Of a DNA stretch of 64,000 bases, positions 21,259 to 34,100 are shown piece after piece. Under the pieces are notes generated by a model. The model worked only from the letters and a program-made list of their open reading frames with translations. It made no database searches and was not told where the DNA came from. This DNA is from Chaunax sp. Z400. Lineage: Eukaryota > Chordata > Actinopteri > Lophiiformes > Chaunacidae. The translations under genes were made by a program, and so were the position numbers. Position 1 is the stretch's first letter. Each line of letters opens with the position of its first letter. Location of the stretch: the NCBI GenBank assembly GCA_037577475.1, contig CM075184.1, positions 33,684,094 through 33,748,093 of the forward strand, in the 5' to 3' direction.

Positions 21259-22305
21259 TCTACTTATTCAAAGTGACAAATAGGCTATGTAGTAAAAAAA
21301 AAAAAAAGCTCTTGATTTGTATTTCATTAGCTGTGCCTAACTTCACGGCTTGATCTGAGGAGAAAAAGCAGGACACAATATGGTGGCCAACTTGTCATAA
21401 TCTCATTTTAAAGCTGAACAGTACACTTAAATATGGTTCTAAAATCAAGTGAATAAATAAGCTATATATAGGAAAATATTTATATATGTTCAGCACTCCC
21501 TGATTTTACAGTCTGATTTATGTTTTGAAACAAATCATAAAATTGCAGCCAACAAATTATAAACAATTGATTTAGAGCTACACAGTTCACTAAATCACAT
21601 TTCTGATCAGATTTAAAGTGAGGTTATATAAATAGGTTATATAAATAGGTTAAATAAATAGGCTTTGAATAGATTATACAGTAATGAAATCTTGGTTGAA
21701 ATTTATTATAATTTTACAGTTTGATTTAAGTGAGTTTCATAAACCTCTGTTTCAAAGCAGGACATATAATGGTGGCCAACACTGACGTTCATAACCAAAC
21801 TTTGATGTCAAACTCAAATGAAACCTCAGTTCCAGCTTTCAAACATGCCCTAAATAGATGAACTAGGACTGAAAGGTTTTTGAGGTGACCGTTTAGATGT
21901 CTTTTACACTTTGGATGGTTGATGCCACTGCACACAGATCAAATTAAGCTGCTAACCAGTGCAGTTTACTTAGCAGTCTTCTGGAACTTTCTATACTGCC
22001 TTTATTTGTACAAGATTTTTTATCCAGATATCATCTGGATGCTCAGTTAACTCGACATAAATGCAATCTCTGGTGGAGAGACGCTTTTGCAAAGAGTTTG
22101 TTAAAAAAAAACATGTATACTGGAGTCTTTACCATGTGTCCTGAAATTTACTGTTTCTCCTGCTACTGAAGTTCTGTAAGCTGTGTAACAGGAAGAAACA
22201 GCAAGAAATGGCATCTTCTGAAGGAGGAAAATAAAACAACTACACTGACTGAGCGCAGACACCAGCAGGAAGGACAGACATGATGGGATACCATCTTGTT
22301 CTACC

Positions 22306-22985
22306 CTTCATGTGGGCCCTCCAACAATTTAAAGGAACAGTTAACTCAAAACTAAAAATCTATTAATCATCAACTCACCTCCATGCTGATGGAAAGTTGG
22401 GTGACATTCCATAGTTCATAAACCTTTCTGGAGCTTCAGAGCAAAACACTGTTGCAACATTCTCCCAAACAGCTAAAGTAGAAGGGGACTTGTTTTACCA
22501 CAAAAACAACCAAAAGCAAAGATAAAATGACTCCATACAGCTCATACTAATCCAATTCATTTACACCCTTTTTTAACATGAAATGTTCACATTAGCCTTT
22601 GAGCTACAGTGTGCACACCCCGTCCAATGAAGCTGCACAAGGACCAGTACCTGTACATGAACCGCTAGACAAAGTACTTGCCTTGTCTGCGTGTCTCAGT
22701 GTTTACCTGCTGGTGTGAATCTATCTCAAATGGGGTGTGCACTTGCTTCGAGGCAACAGTAAAGGTTTCACCTTAAAAAGGGTGTAAATAATATGTGTTT
22801 GTTTTCAGCTGCTACTAAGCTGTTACTAAGTTTTAAGACAAGTCCCCATCATCTTTGGTTGTTTCTGAAAATGCTTCAATGCCGTTTAGCTGTGGAAATG
22901 TTTTGTGGACCAAGAAACTTCACCTGACTTTCTATCACCATGGGGAGAGCAGATAATGGCTGTTCATTTAAACCTTGAAGTTCTT
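22306..22985. repeat. C/E-specific repeat just after the stop codon
   Basis: Contains the fish interspersed repeat ('ctcacctccatgctgatgg', 'aaatgactccatacagctca', 'aaagggtgtaaataat'). It is present in C and E (49495-50177) but missing in B and D, where the sequence jumps straight to 'tagaacaagatgg'. Its presence or absence sets the C-terminus of each gene copy. Confidence 0.6.
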
Positions 22986-25900
22986 TTAAACTAAATTCAT
23001 AAATTCCTCTTTTTCCTTGTCAGTGAATCTTGCTGGTGCACTCCTTCTTTGTCTGTTATACCCTACAGTAGGAGAAAAACAACAAGAGTGAATTAGAAAA
23101 CAATGCAAAGTCTTGAAAAGCTCGTCCCCAGATGATTGAACAGGTATTGATTGAGAGCGTACTCACCATCAATACATTGCACCTGAGGTGTTTCCCAATG
23201 TCCATCTGATTTACAGTGAATCACTGGATGGTGGTACTGTATGAACCCTGAGTTGCACTGATACCGGATGATGGCGTTGATCGGGTAGTAATCCTTCTTC
23301 TTACCAAACATGTAGGCATTCTCCACCTCTGGTGGGCTGCAACAGGACACTGAGGACAGAAGCAGAGGCCACAGGGCACCATGTCAAACCATTCGTCTCT
23401 AACATTAAAGGAATGGTGCGTTTAATACAGTCAGGAGTTAATGAAATGACAAATGTCAATATTTCTGATTTGAACATTGAAACTAATGGGCCTGTAATGA
23501 AAGGGGTCCCTCATAGTGCTGCTGAAATGATCAACAACTGTCATGGAACTCTGCAGCTTTATTTAGCTTCTTAGCCTATTTTAGCTCTTAGTTTGGTTTG
23601 ACTTATTACATTCTTCATTCCTCATTCGTATTTTCAGTCAATAAGGTTTGATGAACACATTGTATTCTAGCTCAGTAACAAACACATTCAACGAGCTGGA
23701 GCAGATGTTAGGACTGAACCAACACACCTGAGCTTTTCTTGCAGGTATATGTTAGCTGGTTGTCACAGGGCATGTCATCCCACTCGCCATTCACCATCGC
23801 CACACAGTCGTCATTAGGACAGCCGCCTTTACTTGGCTGGCCCTGCATCCAGCTCACATATTGCTGAGGAAGAGAAGGAAATAGAAACATATTAAAGTTA
23901 AGGGTGATCACAACATGTCATTTGAATCTCTTTTACCTGCAATCACTCTGTTCTCTGTAAGCACACGGGATTCTCCACCACTTCTGTCACCTTTCATGGA
24001 CTGCAGTTGTCATGGTTTTGGGTTTTAGTTCAGTTAGTTCCTGTTTTATTTGGTAAATTTTCTCTTCATTCATCATGTTTTACTGAAACCATCCTGTCAA
24101 TATAGATTTTAAACACAGTAAATTGGGAACCACTGCCCTCCACCATGCTGTATTATACTATACCCCACCTGTACAGGAGCAACACACCAGTGAGATGCCA
24201 TCACTTACCAATGGGGTGCCATCTATCCAGTGGAAGTCATTCTGTATTATCTTGTCATGTAGTCCAATCCACTGGGCTTTTTGTACATTTGCTGTGGGAA
24301 ACAAGTGTCTAGAATTTATTTTCTATTCTCTCTCATCTTCATTTCTATGGACACAAACACACACACCACATTATGCACTTACCGTTGACAAAGGTTTGCT
24401 CCTCTGGGCTGATTATGGTGACCAGATGGGAGTTTAAGTTCCGGCATCGCAGCTCTGCGTCCACCCACGTCTCATTTTCAGGGACATACAGGTAGCAGTT
24501 CCCCTGAAACTTTGTCCAACCCTCTTCACACTGGTGGTCATCTGCAGCCACAACACCAAACAGTCAGTCAACATTTATGAAATGGCATTCTAAAAGCAGT
24601 TACACCTAAATAATAAGCTTACAGATACAGACGAGACGAATGAAAAAGAGCAATACCACCGAAAATGGTCGAGGGCGGTGTAGCTCAAATTCAAGCAAGG
24701 AACGACAAATGTGTACGGAAACAACGAAGAAGAAAAGGCAAAGCCATAAATGTAAAAAATCTCCGTCCTCAAGTCTTGATGTACTTAATGACCTCACAGA
24801 CCACCGCTGAGGACATCATTGCCTTCGCTTTTGCTGCTTCATATTTACTAGGTAGATTATTACAACCTACTACGGCTGTCGTCATATTTGTTGTTGTCAA
24901 AACTTTTTAAACTTACTGCCCCACTGTGGTTGTATCGATGTCGATGTAAAGGACGTACGGAAGGATGAAGGCGTTGATGGATAGACCGTTTACGAACGGA
25001 CGTATCCATTTACGTACGTAGAGGGAGCATAACTGGGTCTTACCACTCAAAGACTTCATTCTCTTGTCAGTCCACACAGAAGACATATTTTTATACTTTC
25101 CTGTGTAAACTTAGTGGTATTTAGCCTTGCTAATAGTTGACTTTATTTTCTCTTTCAGATATCCACCTCTCTAAGATTTCTGTCACTCACATACTGTACG
25201 CCTTTCACAACTTTCCAGAGACAATGTCCCTGTTACTCAGGATGTTCCACAGACACGTGCATGGACGTTGGGGTCAGTATGTGGAACATAATGTAAGCTC
25301 AAAGTCCACAAACTAGCTTTTTCATCGGTTTTAACTACATGTCCTGGTCTTTATCACCAACCAGAAACGGCTCACTTGTCATTTTTTCTACATAAATGTG
25401 GGCACAAAGAAAGGATGTTGAGTCTCAGTGCACTGTAACTCAGTGGGACCATCAGAAGCATCCCAGTTGGACTCCACCCTGTGGTTGGGCTGTGCAAACA
25501 TCTAGTGAGAGTTTTCAAGTTAGTAGGAGTCGGCACCCACCACCCAAAAATCTCTTCTTGTACACCTTAAAGAAAGGCTCACTGCTGACAAGACATGTAG
25601 CGATGATGTAACAAACATCGGTGAAAAAGCAAGGACCATGAACAGAGACTGAATAAACATCAGACAAAGACATCGGCTGTCTGTGAACAGACCTTTTTTA
25701 AGTTCCCATTGCAAACTAGGGATCACAGCGACATGTTTTGCATCTTCAACTACTGGGAAACTGGGACTCATCACAACTTGGCATTTTCAGAAAGTCAAAG
25801 CAAGTAACGATGCAATCAGCTCGTGATATCTCTCATCAGTTGTTTTTTAGAGGCTGCTGTTATTATTTATTAGCTGTAGCTGATGTCATACCCAACTGAC

Positions 25901-26528
25901 AGTGTTCCCCTCCGTAGCCGGGCAGGCATAAGCATTTGTAAGAGTCTGGTGTCTCCATACAGGTGGCTCCATTGGTACAAGGGTTGGAAAGGCACACATC
26001 CATTCCTGCAAAAAAAGGGGGCAGGTGACACGACTGTTTCAGTGTATATATAATATAAAATGTGCAAACTGCTCGACAACAAAGACATACAGAGAAATGG
26101 CAAAGTCGGTTAAAGCTAAACACCATCAGAAAATGTTGAATTCAGTGGTTCTCATAAAGACAGGAGTAAAATGATGCCCACTGTTCTGGAACTTACTCTG
26201 ACAGATAGCAACACCATCCTTTACACTACATGAAGCAGCACCACAGGGGTTAGGTTCACATGGGTTACAATCACCTAGAAAAACAGGAGATATGATTCAA
26301 ACATGGCTCCCAACAGGAATGACAGACACTACTTTCAATAGAAAGATGTGTCAGTTTCATGTCTCCACTTCCACTTCCTGAATGTTCTGAGCTGTCAGAG
26401 CCCGACTGGTCACCACTGCCACCTGAACCTGTTACATTGGTTGGAAAAATAAGGGTCTCTGCACTTCCCCCCAACTTCTTGGAATTCTCCAGAACCTGTT
26501 CCCTCTCAAAAGTTAATGTCATCATTAC

Positions 26529-26696
26529 CTGAAGAATCTCCGTCAGTGTCTGATCCTTCTCCACTCGTAGATGATCCAGAATTGTCGGTACTGCCGGTAT
26601 CTCCGGAGACAGATGGGTCTTCAGAGGTTCCCTCGTCTCCAGATTGACCCCCAGACCCTGAGCCAGAGTCTTCTGAGCCTGACCCAGATGTCGACT
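26529..26696 (-). CDS. Copy C Ser-Gly exon 1
   Basis: The same 56-aa exon as gene B, in its original position before the optional Ser-Gly and EGF exons; phase 1-1 and intact splice sites. It belongs to a truncated copy, so translation is doubtful. Confidence 0.6.
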
Positions 26697-27002
26697 CTAG
26701 AAAAACAGAATGAGTGATGAGGGAAATAAAAAGAACACTTGCAAAAATAATTTGTTCATGATGTAAATATAGCTTACTAGACTTCAACAGATCAGTATTT
26801 GATGCTATGTTATGGATATCTGTGATGTTGAGACCAGTTTCGTTTGCAATAAGTAGAAGGTTAGAATTCAACAGTTAGTAACAATTTGTTTTTTAAAAGA
26901 AACATTTCCCCAGATAACAGTCAAACATTTAACATTTACCTCTGTAACAGTACGCATCATATCTGGCAGTACTGTCAGGGAAGGCTGTCTGGCTGTTGTC
27001 CG

Positions 27003-28082
27003 TTCTATATAAGTACAGTCCATTTGCACTTCCATAACAAGTTTGATGGACCATCAGCACAAGGTGAGGAGATAATGACAGAATTTTCAATTTTGATGTC
27101 ATTTGAATCTCTTTTACCAGCAATCACTCTGTTCTCTGTAAGCACACGGGACTCTCCACCACTTCTGTGGTGGAGAGTCCACCTTTCATGGACTGCAGTT
27201 GTCATGGTTTTGGGTTTTAGTTCAGTTAGTTCCTGTTTTATTTTGTAAATTCTCTCTTCATTCATCATGTTCATGTTCATCATCCCTGTCATCCATTCTA
27301 ATTACGAGCCCTCCAGCTCCAAACGGAAGGTCTAAAGCTGAAGAAATAAAAAGAAAAGGCAACTTTTGTGCAACTTTGCAGTTAAAAGTCTTTTAATGTC
27401 ATAAATGGCTGGGTACCATTATATTTCTCAAACTGGACATGTATCCAGAGATGCTCACAAGTCATTTTTTGATCATTAGATCATTTTAAACCGGCTTCGT
27501 AATTCAGTATGAAATGATGCCCAGCCACTGCATCATGCATAATGATGCATCCCAGAACATCATGTGCACAGTAGAATATTTAACTTTGTCCATGAAGGGA
27601 TGAAGGCTGGGAACAAATAAAGCCTATCATTAAAAAAAAAGAATAAATAAAGCTGTCAGAGAGAGGCAACAAAGGTTACACATTATAACAGTCCAGTGAG
27701 GAGAGCAGGGGAAAAGGCAGCTCTTAATGCTCTTGTCGGAGTGATTGATATTAGATGATTTGGTTGTCGCCAAATCATCTAATATCAATCACTCTGAAAA
27801 ACATACAGACAAAGTTAGTTATACATCTATTTTTGCATTTCTTTATAGTCGTTGTACATCTGTTCATACTCATTTTGGGTCTAGTTTGAATAATTTTCTA
27901 TTTCCTTCTTTTTGAGTCCCTTTTTCCTTTTTTTAATCTGTGTGGCAAGGGGTCGCAAATAGATTTTAAACGCAATATAGATTTCAAACACAATAAATTG
28001 GGAACCACTGCCCTCCACCATGCTGTATTATACGATACCCCAATACTTTAAATAGAAAGCTGTGTTAGTTTCAAGAGATAAT
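27003..28082 (-). repeat. Composite spacer of the amplified Ser-Gly unit (copy C)
   Basis: Reading left to right: 27003-27105 matches the 3' flank (20229-20322, SINE tail plus repeat head); 27106-27250 matches the C-lectin intron (23917-24065); 27251-27957 is not found elsewhere except in other units; 27958-28045 again matches the C-lectin intron (24100-24165). The end joins intron sequence 13 nt after the Ser-Gly donor. Confidence 0.7.
27739..27794. repeat. Perfect 23-bp inverted repeat (hairpin)
   Basis: Arms 27739-27761 and 27772-27794 (gagtgattgatattagatga + ttt and its reverse complement) are separated by a 10-nt loop. Also at 54928-54983 in E, but two other E units (near 56404 and 57938) have only one arm. 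Confidence 0.85.
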
Positions 28083-28093
28083 GTCATCATTAC

Positions 28094-28261
28094 CTGAAGA
28101 ATCTCCGTCAGTGTCTGATCCTTCTCCACTCGTAGATGATCCAGAATTGTCGGTACTGCCGGTATCTCCGGAGACAGATGGGTCTTCAGAGGTTCCCTCG
28201 TCTCCAGATTGACCCCCAGACCCTGAGCCAGAGTCTTCTGAGCCTGACCCAGATGTCGACT
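28094..28261 (-). CDS. Copy C Ser-Gly exon 2
   Basis: Second copy of the 168-nt exon, translation identical to the first. Read-through after the donor differs (GNDDIIS instead of GNDDINF), showing that the duplicated block starts 13 nt into the intron. It lies directly after the broken Link4 exon. Confidence 0.6.
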
Positions 28262-28680
28262 CTAGAAAAACAGAATGAGTGATGAGGGAAATAAAAAGAA
28301 CACTTGCAAAAATAATTTGTTCATGATGTAAATATAGCTTACTAGACTTCAACAGATCAGTATTTGATGCTATGTTATGGATATCTGTGATGTTGAGACC
28401 AGTTTCGTTTGCAATAAGTAGAAGGTTAGAATTCAACAGTTAGTGACAATTTGTTTTTTAAAAGAAACATTTCCCCAGATAACAGTCAAACATTTAACAT
28501 TTACCTCTGTAACAGTACGCATCATATCTGGCAGTACTGGCTGTCTGGCTGTTGTCCGTGTACACAGTGTGTACTCCTTTAATGCCACCTCCACACACAT
28601 CACTGGGCTTGTTGATTGGATACCGGACGCTACCATCCAATAGCCAGCCAGCACGGCACTTGTCAAAACCCACTGTCCAG

Positions 28681-30097
28681 TTTCTTTGTGCGGTTTCCAT
28701 CATGCCACTAAGGCATCATAGACGGTGATAGGTTTACCTGTGCTTGACCCACATGTGTGTAGTTTGATCGACAGCCCCGTGATGAAAGGCTTCACAGTCA
28801 TTGAATAAAAGCCCCATTTTAGAAAACCGACTGTCCTGACGTGTTGACTTTTGAAAGCAAGAACTAATCAAAATGCAGGACACTGTCTCAATCTGATGGC
28901 CGCATAGGATATGATAAAACATTGAACTGGATAATGGCTCGATTTTATTGGCCGGGCATTCGTGCGGAGTCCATTGTTGTGGGTACGAGTAGATCAGCAT
29001 TTCTCAACCTTTCATTAGTCATGGTACACTTTCAAAAAATGGGGGAGGGGCTAAATGTGACTTACTATCAGTGGGAAACCTGAGCCTGAGAGGATCCACT
29101 CAACTGCCCCATTCTGGCAGGGATGGATGAGAGACAGACGTGGAGCTCTGCCTCGGTAGCCCTCAGTCGCTCCCTGTACCTGTTCTATGTAAGTTCGGCT
29201 CCAAAAGCTCAGATTGCACAGATATATGATCAAAAATGGTGGCACAATTGCAATGGCCTCGTTTATTTCAGCAAGACAATGTCAAACCACATTCTGCAGG
29301 TTATTACAACAGCATGGCTCTGTAGTGAAAGAGTCCGGTGTTAAACTGACCTGCCTGCAGTCCAGACTTGTCACCCATTAAAATGTTTGGAGCTTTATGA
29401 AACGTAAAATACGACAAAGGAGACCCTGAACTCTGGAGCAGCTGAAATCCTACATCAGACAAGAATGGAAAACATTCCACTTTAAAATGACATCAGCTGG
29501 TCTCCTCAGTTCCCAAACGCTGACAGAGTGTTGTTAAAAGAAGAGGTGATGCAACGTGTTGCTGGCATCAAATTCTAAATGAGGACATAATATAGTTTTC
29601 TGTTTCAACAATTGAAATGTTGTCTTTGTGCTATTTTTAATCACATATGGGGTTTCAATGATTTGCAAATCATTGCATACTTATTTTATTCACATTTTAC
29701 ACTGAGTCCCGACTTTTTTTGCAAATGGTGTTGTATGTGATGTACTTGCGACTTGTCCAGGGTGTTCCCTGCTCCTTGTACAATGATAGGCTCCAGCACC
29801 CCTGCTACGCCTACACAGGATAAGCATTTACAGAAAATGAAAATATTCCCTGATCTCTGACATTTCTGTGCCAACTGTGTCAAGTCTTTTGAGCTTTCCA
29901 GTGCACATTAATGGACTCAGCCAATCAGGTCAAAAGACTAAAATCAGAGGAATCGGACAAAAATTACTGATACTGTGCTGCTGTCGGAATGTTCACTGTA
30001 CAAGGCATACATATCAAACTTGTACTGTTCCACAAGGGAACGCAATGCATCAGTTAATTAATAAAAGTTGTAGCAAGTAGTAATACTTTGTCATAGG
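28681..30097. other. Intergenic region between copy C and gene D
   Basis: Near-identical to 1513-2930; unassigned sequence first, then transposon remains. No gene is supported. Confidence 0.6.
29253..29735 (+). mobile_element. Degenerate Tc1/mariner-like transposase remnant (unit 2)
   Basis: Copy of 2085-2567 at offset 27168, with the same disrupted D-N-x-x-P-H and SPDLSPI blocks. It was duplicated with the unit, not inserted anew. A repeat tail follows at 29744-29833. Confidence 0.5.
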
Positions 30098-30228
30098 CTG
30101 ACCATGAGTCATATGTTGATTCACTGGGAAAGGGGCAGGCAGGCAGATTCTGATGACGTATGAGGCAGGAGTACATAATACCTGAATTCTCATTCTTGGT
30201 TGTTCATTCAACTCAGTCACCTTCAGAG
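30098..30228 (+). promoter_or_regulatory. Putative promoter of gene D
   Basis: Same AP-1-like, CRE-like and weak TATA-like motifs as before gene B, with no change inside them, so B and D are probably regulated alike. Confidence 0.35.
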
Positions 30229-30499
30229 GAGCAGCTCTGCCTTTGAGACATATTTGAAGCAGCCGTCTTCCTTTATTTTGAAAAGCAGTAGTGATTCATC
30301 TCTGACTTGGCTGTCAGCAGCTTGATGAGATTTGAGGCCTGAACTGGTCCCAGTCACTTTCCTCTGCACACAACGGAGCATCCTGAGCTCTCCTGCTGCT
30401 CAGTGGGACTTTTAAACTCCTAACCTGGATCTCAGCTGTCCACCAACACCACTGAAGAAGAGTTTGACTTCACCCAGAGTGAGGGTATTTCTACAAGAG
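30203..30499 (+). other. Non-coding first exon (5'UTR) of gene D
   Basis: Counterpart of 3035-3331 with the same splice donor (gtaggt at 30500). A few substitutions (for example 'gcctttgag' for 'gcatttgag'). The start is inferred. Confidence 0.45.
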
Positions 30500-31191
30500 G
30501 TAGGTTACTTTGTTTCACTGTTGGCTTTTATTTTGGCAAATCTTATGAAGAAATGTGTAAGTTATGCAGATATTCTAACCCTTGTCTTAGTCGTCAGAAT
30601 GAATGATCTTTTCTGAAAGAGGAACAATTTTTTAAACAGAAATTAAAGGATTGGATTTCTGTTTTTCACTTGAAGCAGATTTTTTAAAATTACAATTTCA
30701 TACCTGTACAGCTTCTGAACAGCCCTGATGAAACAAAATACATTAAAAATCAGTGAAATAACCAGAATAGTTGTAAAACAAACTTAACTCAAAGCTGTCA
30801 TTTATTCTACTTGATGCAAGGGAAAAATAATATATCTCTAAACATGATATCACTGTATTTTTTCATCTTCCGCAACATGTAAAGTACCTCAAAATATAAG
30901 ACAGTCAGTATAATCTCTAAAGTCTGACCACAAGAGGTCCCTAACATATTTTTCCTCCCTGTAAAAAGACCTTACAGGAATATTATTGCATCTTCCTGTC
31001 ATTAGGGAGGTGTGTGCAGTGTACAGAGGAATATTTCTCCATTGTAAATAACCATATATGACAAACCTTAATCTTTTAAACCTCATTGATCATATGACAA
31101 ATGTGTCTGATGAAGAGAGCAAATTTTAAGATAGCGTTTAACTCATAATCATACTTGAATTTTGATAATTTTCCCTTTTTTCAGGTAAAAC

Positions 31192-34100
31192 ATGCTGACT
31201 TGTATTGTGTTGCTGTCTCTCTGTCTCCATGTCATCTCTGGCTCCCTTTCGGGTAAGAACATATTTAAGAGAATCTAATAATGTGAATTTATTCCATACA
31301 AATAAACCGACCAAGTGTGACTGAAGCATCAGAAATAAAGTCATTGTGTGGTCACCTTCTCTTGGATATATGTCACTGCCATAACCAGCACCTGATCTCA
31401 CTCACCAGTCCACTCTTGTTGATCTCACACAGACTCGGAGAATCTGTTGAACGTGACCATTCCTCTGAAGGAGGCACAGCGGCCTCCACTGGGAGGATCG
31501 TTGACTCTACCATGTTTTTTTGAGGTGAGTGATTATGAGTTTGCTTTGAATACTAGAATATTTTCCACTGGACTCAATATACAATATACAATATTCTGAG
31601 GAGTTGTATTTGTCATAAACTCAGAACATTGACAAATCTGTTCTCATTATGTTGTCGCTCCTGTTTATTTGCTTGTTGGTTGGTTTGCCAGCCGGATTAT
31701 GTAAAAAACTACAGGACAGATTTCCATGAAACTTGGTGGAAGGAGGTTGCATAGGCCAAGAGAGACCCCCTTAAATGTTGGTGCAGATCCAGGAAGTTTG
31801 TTAAGGCAGGCAGGCAGCAAATAAGTTCTGACAAAACCACTACCTGCCCAAATGGTAGACAGTTAACGACTAGCTGGTGACGAAAGTCAATCATCCAGCA
31901 GCTAAAGAGCACATATTTACTCAGGAGTTGGTGGAGACCAAGGCAGAGCTGAGAGGAGAGGAACATTTGACTTCATCCAAATGGACAAAACGTTGTCTGT
32001 GTCTGCTAGATGTGTACTTAGGCAAGTGTTTGCTAACACATTCAGATTAGTGTTGTGTTAAAGTTAAAGTGGTTTTAATCGTGTGCTGAGCACCTGTATC
32101 ATAAGTTGTAAGAACGACCTTTAGCTTCAGATGGTTGAGTTTGTATTTTATAAACTCGGGTGAAGAAATCATTACTGACTGATGTTGTTCTACATGTAGG
32201 ACCACTCTGCCCAAGACCCAGGAGCTCCCCTTTCTCATCGCATCAAATGGAGCATCATCACCAAAGAGAAATCCACAACTATCCTAGTGGTCATGGAAGA
32301 ACAGATGCGAATCAGCAACAACTACCTGGGCAGAGTTCATCTGGTGGGCTACCCTATGACCCCAACTGATGCTAGCATCAGGATATCAGGGCTCCGGTCC
32401 AGTGACTCAGGGTTCTACCGCTGTGAGGTTCAGCATGAAATGGAGGACAGCCACGACTTTGTCTATGTGGACGTTCAAGGTAAGAGTCTGTCTCATGAAA
32501 ACACTGAGTGGGAGTATACTTTTAAGTTTCTCCATTATATCATTGAACCTAAAAGCAATAGTCCCATGATAGTTTGACCCTCATAATATGACTCACTGAC
32601 CAGGAAAACCTTCTCCTAGAATTTGGAACCACATTGGTATGATTATTAGTTTGATAGTTATTCAATAAATATATTTCCCTTATGGTGGTTTTCTTCAGGA
32701 TCTAGATCAGTAACTTTTGAAGATACATCAAATTTGACAGCAAACTGAATCAGAACAGTTTCAGCTATAATTTAATCTTATTTCAAGTCTGTATCATTAT
32801 TATTTGTTATATCACTTTCAATGAGGCGTATAAATGTAAACATTCTGCATCACCAGATCTGGAATATCATTTGGATCCAGATCAGACTCTGATGTGTGTT
32901 AGATCTTATGGGGACGTCATGGTGTCACATTTGTTGAAGCATTGTAGGCCTTAACCATGAAGTTGGAAGCAAAAATCTTGTAACTGCTCCTATCCAACAA
33001 TGGTAAAGAATCGATTTGGATCGCCAACAAAATCTTATGGATTGGAAATGGAAACAAACACAAGCAAGAAAAACTCAACCTTGATGCTGTCTGGAGGATG
33101 TTTAGTTTTTTTAGCATTGATCATTAAGAAAAGACTGAATTCATTCTCAAATAAATGACTTGTGTGTCTCTATAGGTATTGTGTTCCACTACCGGGCCAT
33201 CATGGGCCGCTACTCTTTGACGTTTGAGAAGGCGGAGGTAGCATGCAGCCATAGCAGTGCTGTCGTGGCTTCACTTGAACAGCTTCAAGCAGCTTTCGAT
33301 GATGGACTCCATCAGTGTGATGCTGGCTGGCTCTCTGACCATACTGTCAGGTCTGTTTGTCACATGATGCACAACAACTTTCTGCTATCCCTGTTTAACA
33401 CAGGGTTGAGCAGCATGACACAAACACATTCAGGGTTGTAAATCGACCCTCAGACAGGCTAGTTCATACTATATAACTAAATTCAAGCCTGCCAAATGAA
33501 AACTGAAGTATTTCTTTACTAAATACACTTTACTAAATACACTTTAAAATGCTAAAATACTTTGACACCCTGAAGGGACCGTATGCATGTTTTAAAGCTC
33601 AGGTACAAAACATGTCAAATCATTTTATTGCCGAACATAATCTCCATCGGCACAAGTTGAAGTATTTCTCCTCCTCTGGTGGTTTTGTCTCCAGGCAACA
33701 CAATGTTATAGTCAGAAGTATCTCATTGTTCAAAGCCAGACGACAAACAAAGAAACAAACAGGAATGTGATGAAATGGAGGACGATTTGGGTGTTTCTCA
33801 AATTATGTTTAAAGGCAGTATCGTCAATCCTTTTCGCAATTCTGCATTCTGATTTTGATATTGAAGACATACAGTATTTCATACTGAAGATGTTTCCATT
33901 AAACCAAAGGTACCCAATCCACGATCTTCATGCAAATTGTGCTGGTGGCAGTGAATTACCTGGAATCAGGACGTATGGAGTGAGAGACCTGAAGGAAACC
34001 TACGATGTCTACTGCTTCGCTGAGAAGATGATAGGTACACTGAACACGGCCATGTCTCCATTTGGGATTTTCCTTGCGTTCTTTCATTTTTTTACACTCT

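Larger units (their letters stand above)
19798..27002 (-). repeat. Right arm of palindrome 1 (C side)
   Basis: Reverse complement of 9228-15372 plus extra segments. Polyadenylation signal, 3'UTR and exons are the same as B with few substitutions. The arm ends within the Link4 exon at the junction with amplified-unit sequence. Confidence 0.85.
1513..28520. repeat. Tandem unit 1 of ~27.2 kb
   Basis: The whole block (intergenic, gene B, spacer, copy C) recurs at 28681-55710 with an offset growing from 27168 to 27193 through small indels. Differences are sparse substitutions plus a few indels (for example an 11-bp insertion near 34678 and changes at the last exon). Confidence 0.85.
22986..28680 (-). 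pseudogene. Copy C: 5'-truncated aggrecan-like gene with two Ser-Gly exons
   Basis: Minus strand. Exons: Ser-Gly 2 (28094-28261), Link4 stub (26940-27002), Ser-Gly 1 (26529-26696), optional Ser-Gly (26366-26428), half-EGF (26197-26274), EGF (25892-26005), C-lectin (24383-24541, 24209-24291, 23728-23863), CCP (23167-23349), tail (22986-23062, ending FMNLV and stop). At the 5' side Link4 (28505-28680) breaks off at the same base as in copy A, so the signal peptide, Ig and Link1-3 are missing. All remaining exons are open with intact splice sites. It cannot make a secreted aggrecan-like protein unless an upstream exon is captured; probably a pseudogene, or a donor for gene conversion. Confidence 0.8.

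Noticed and set aside
26886..27248. 120-codon plus-strand ORF repeated in the amplified units (54075-54437, 57093-57455)
   Set aside because: Runs antisense through an exon stub, intron and composite repeat; broken by deletion in one unit (55640-55921). Not a plausible gene.
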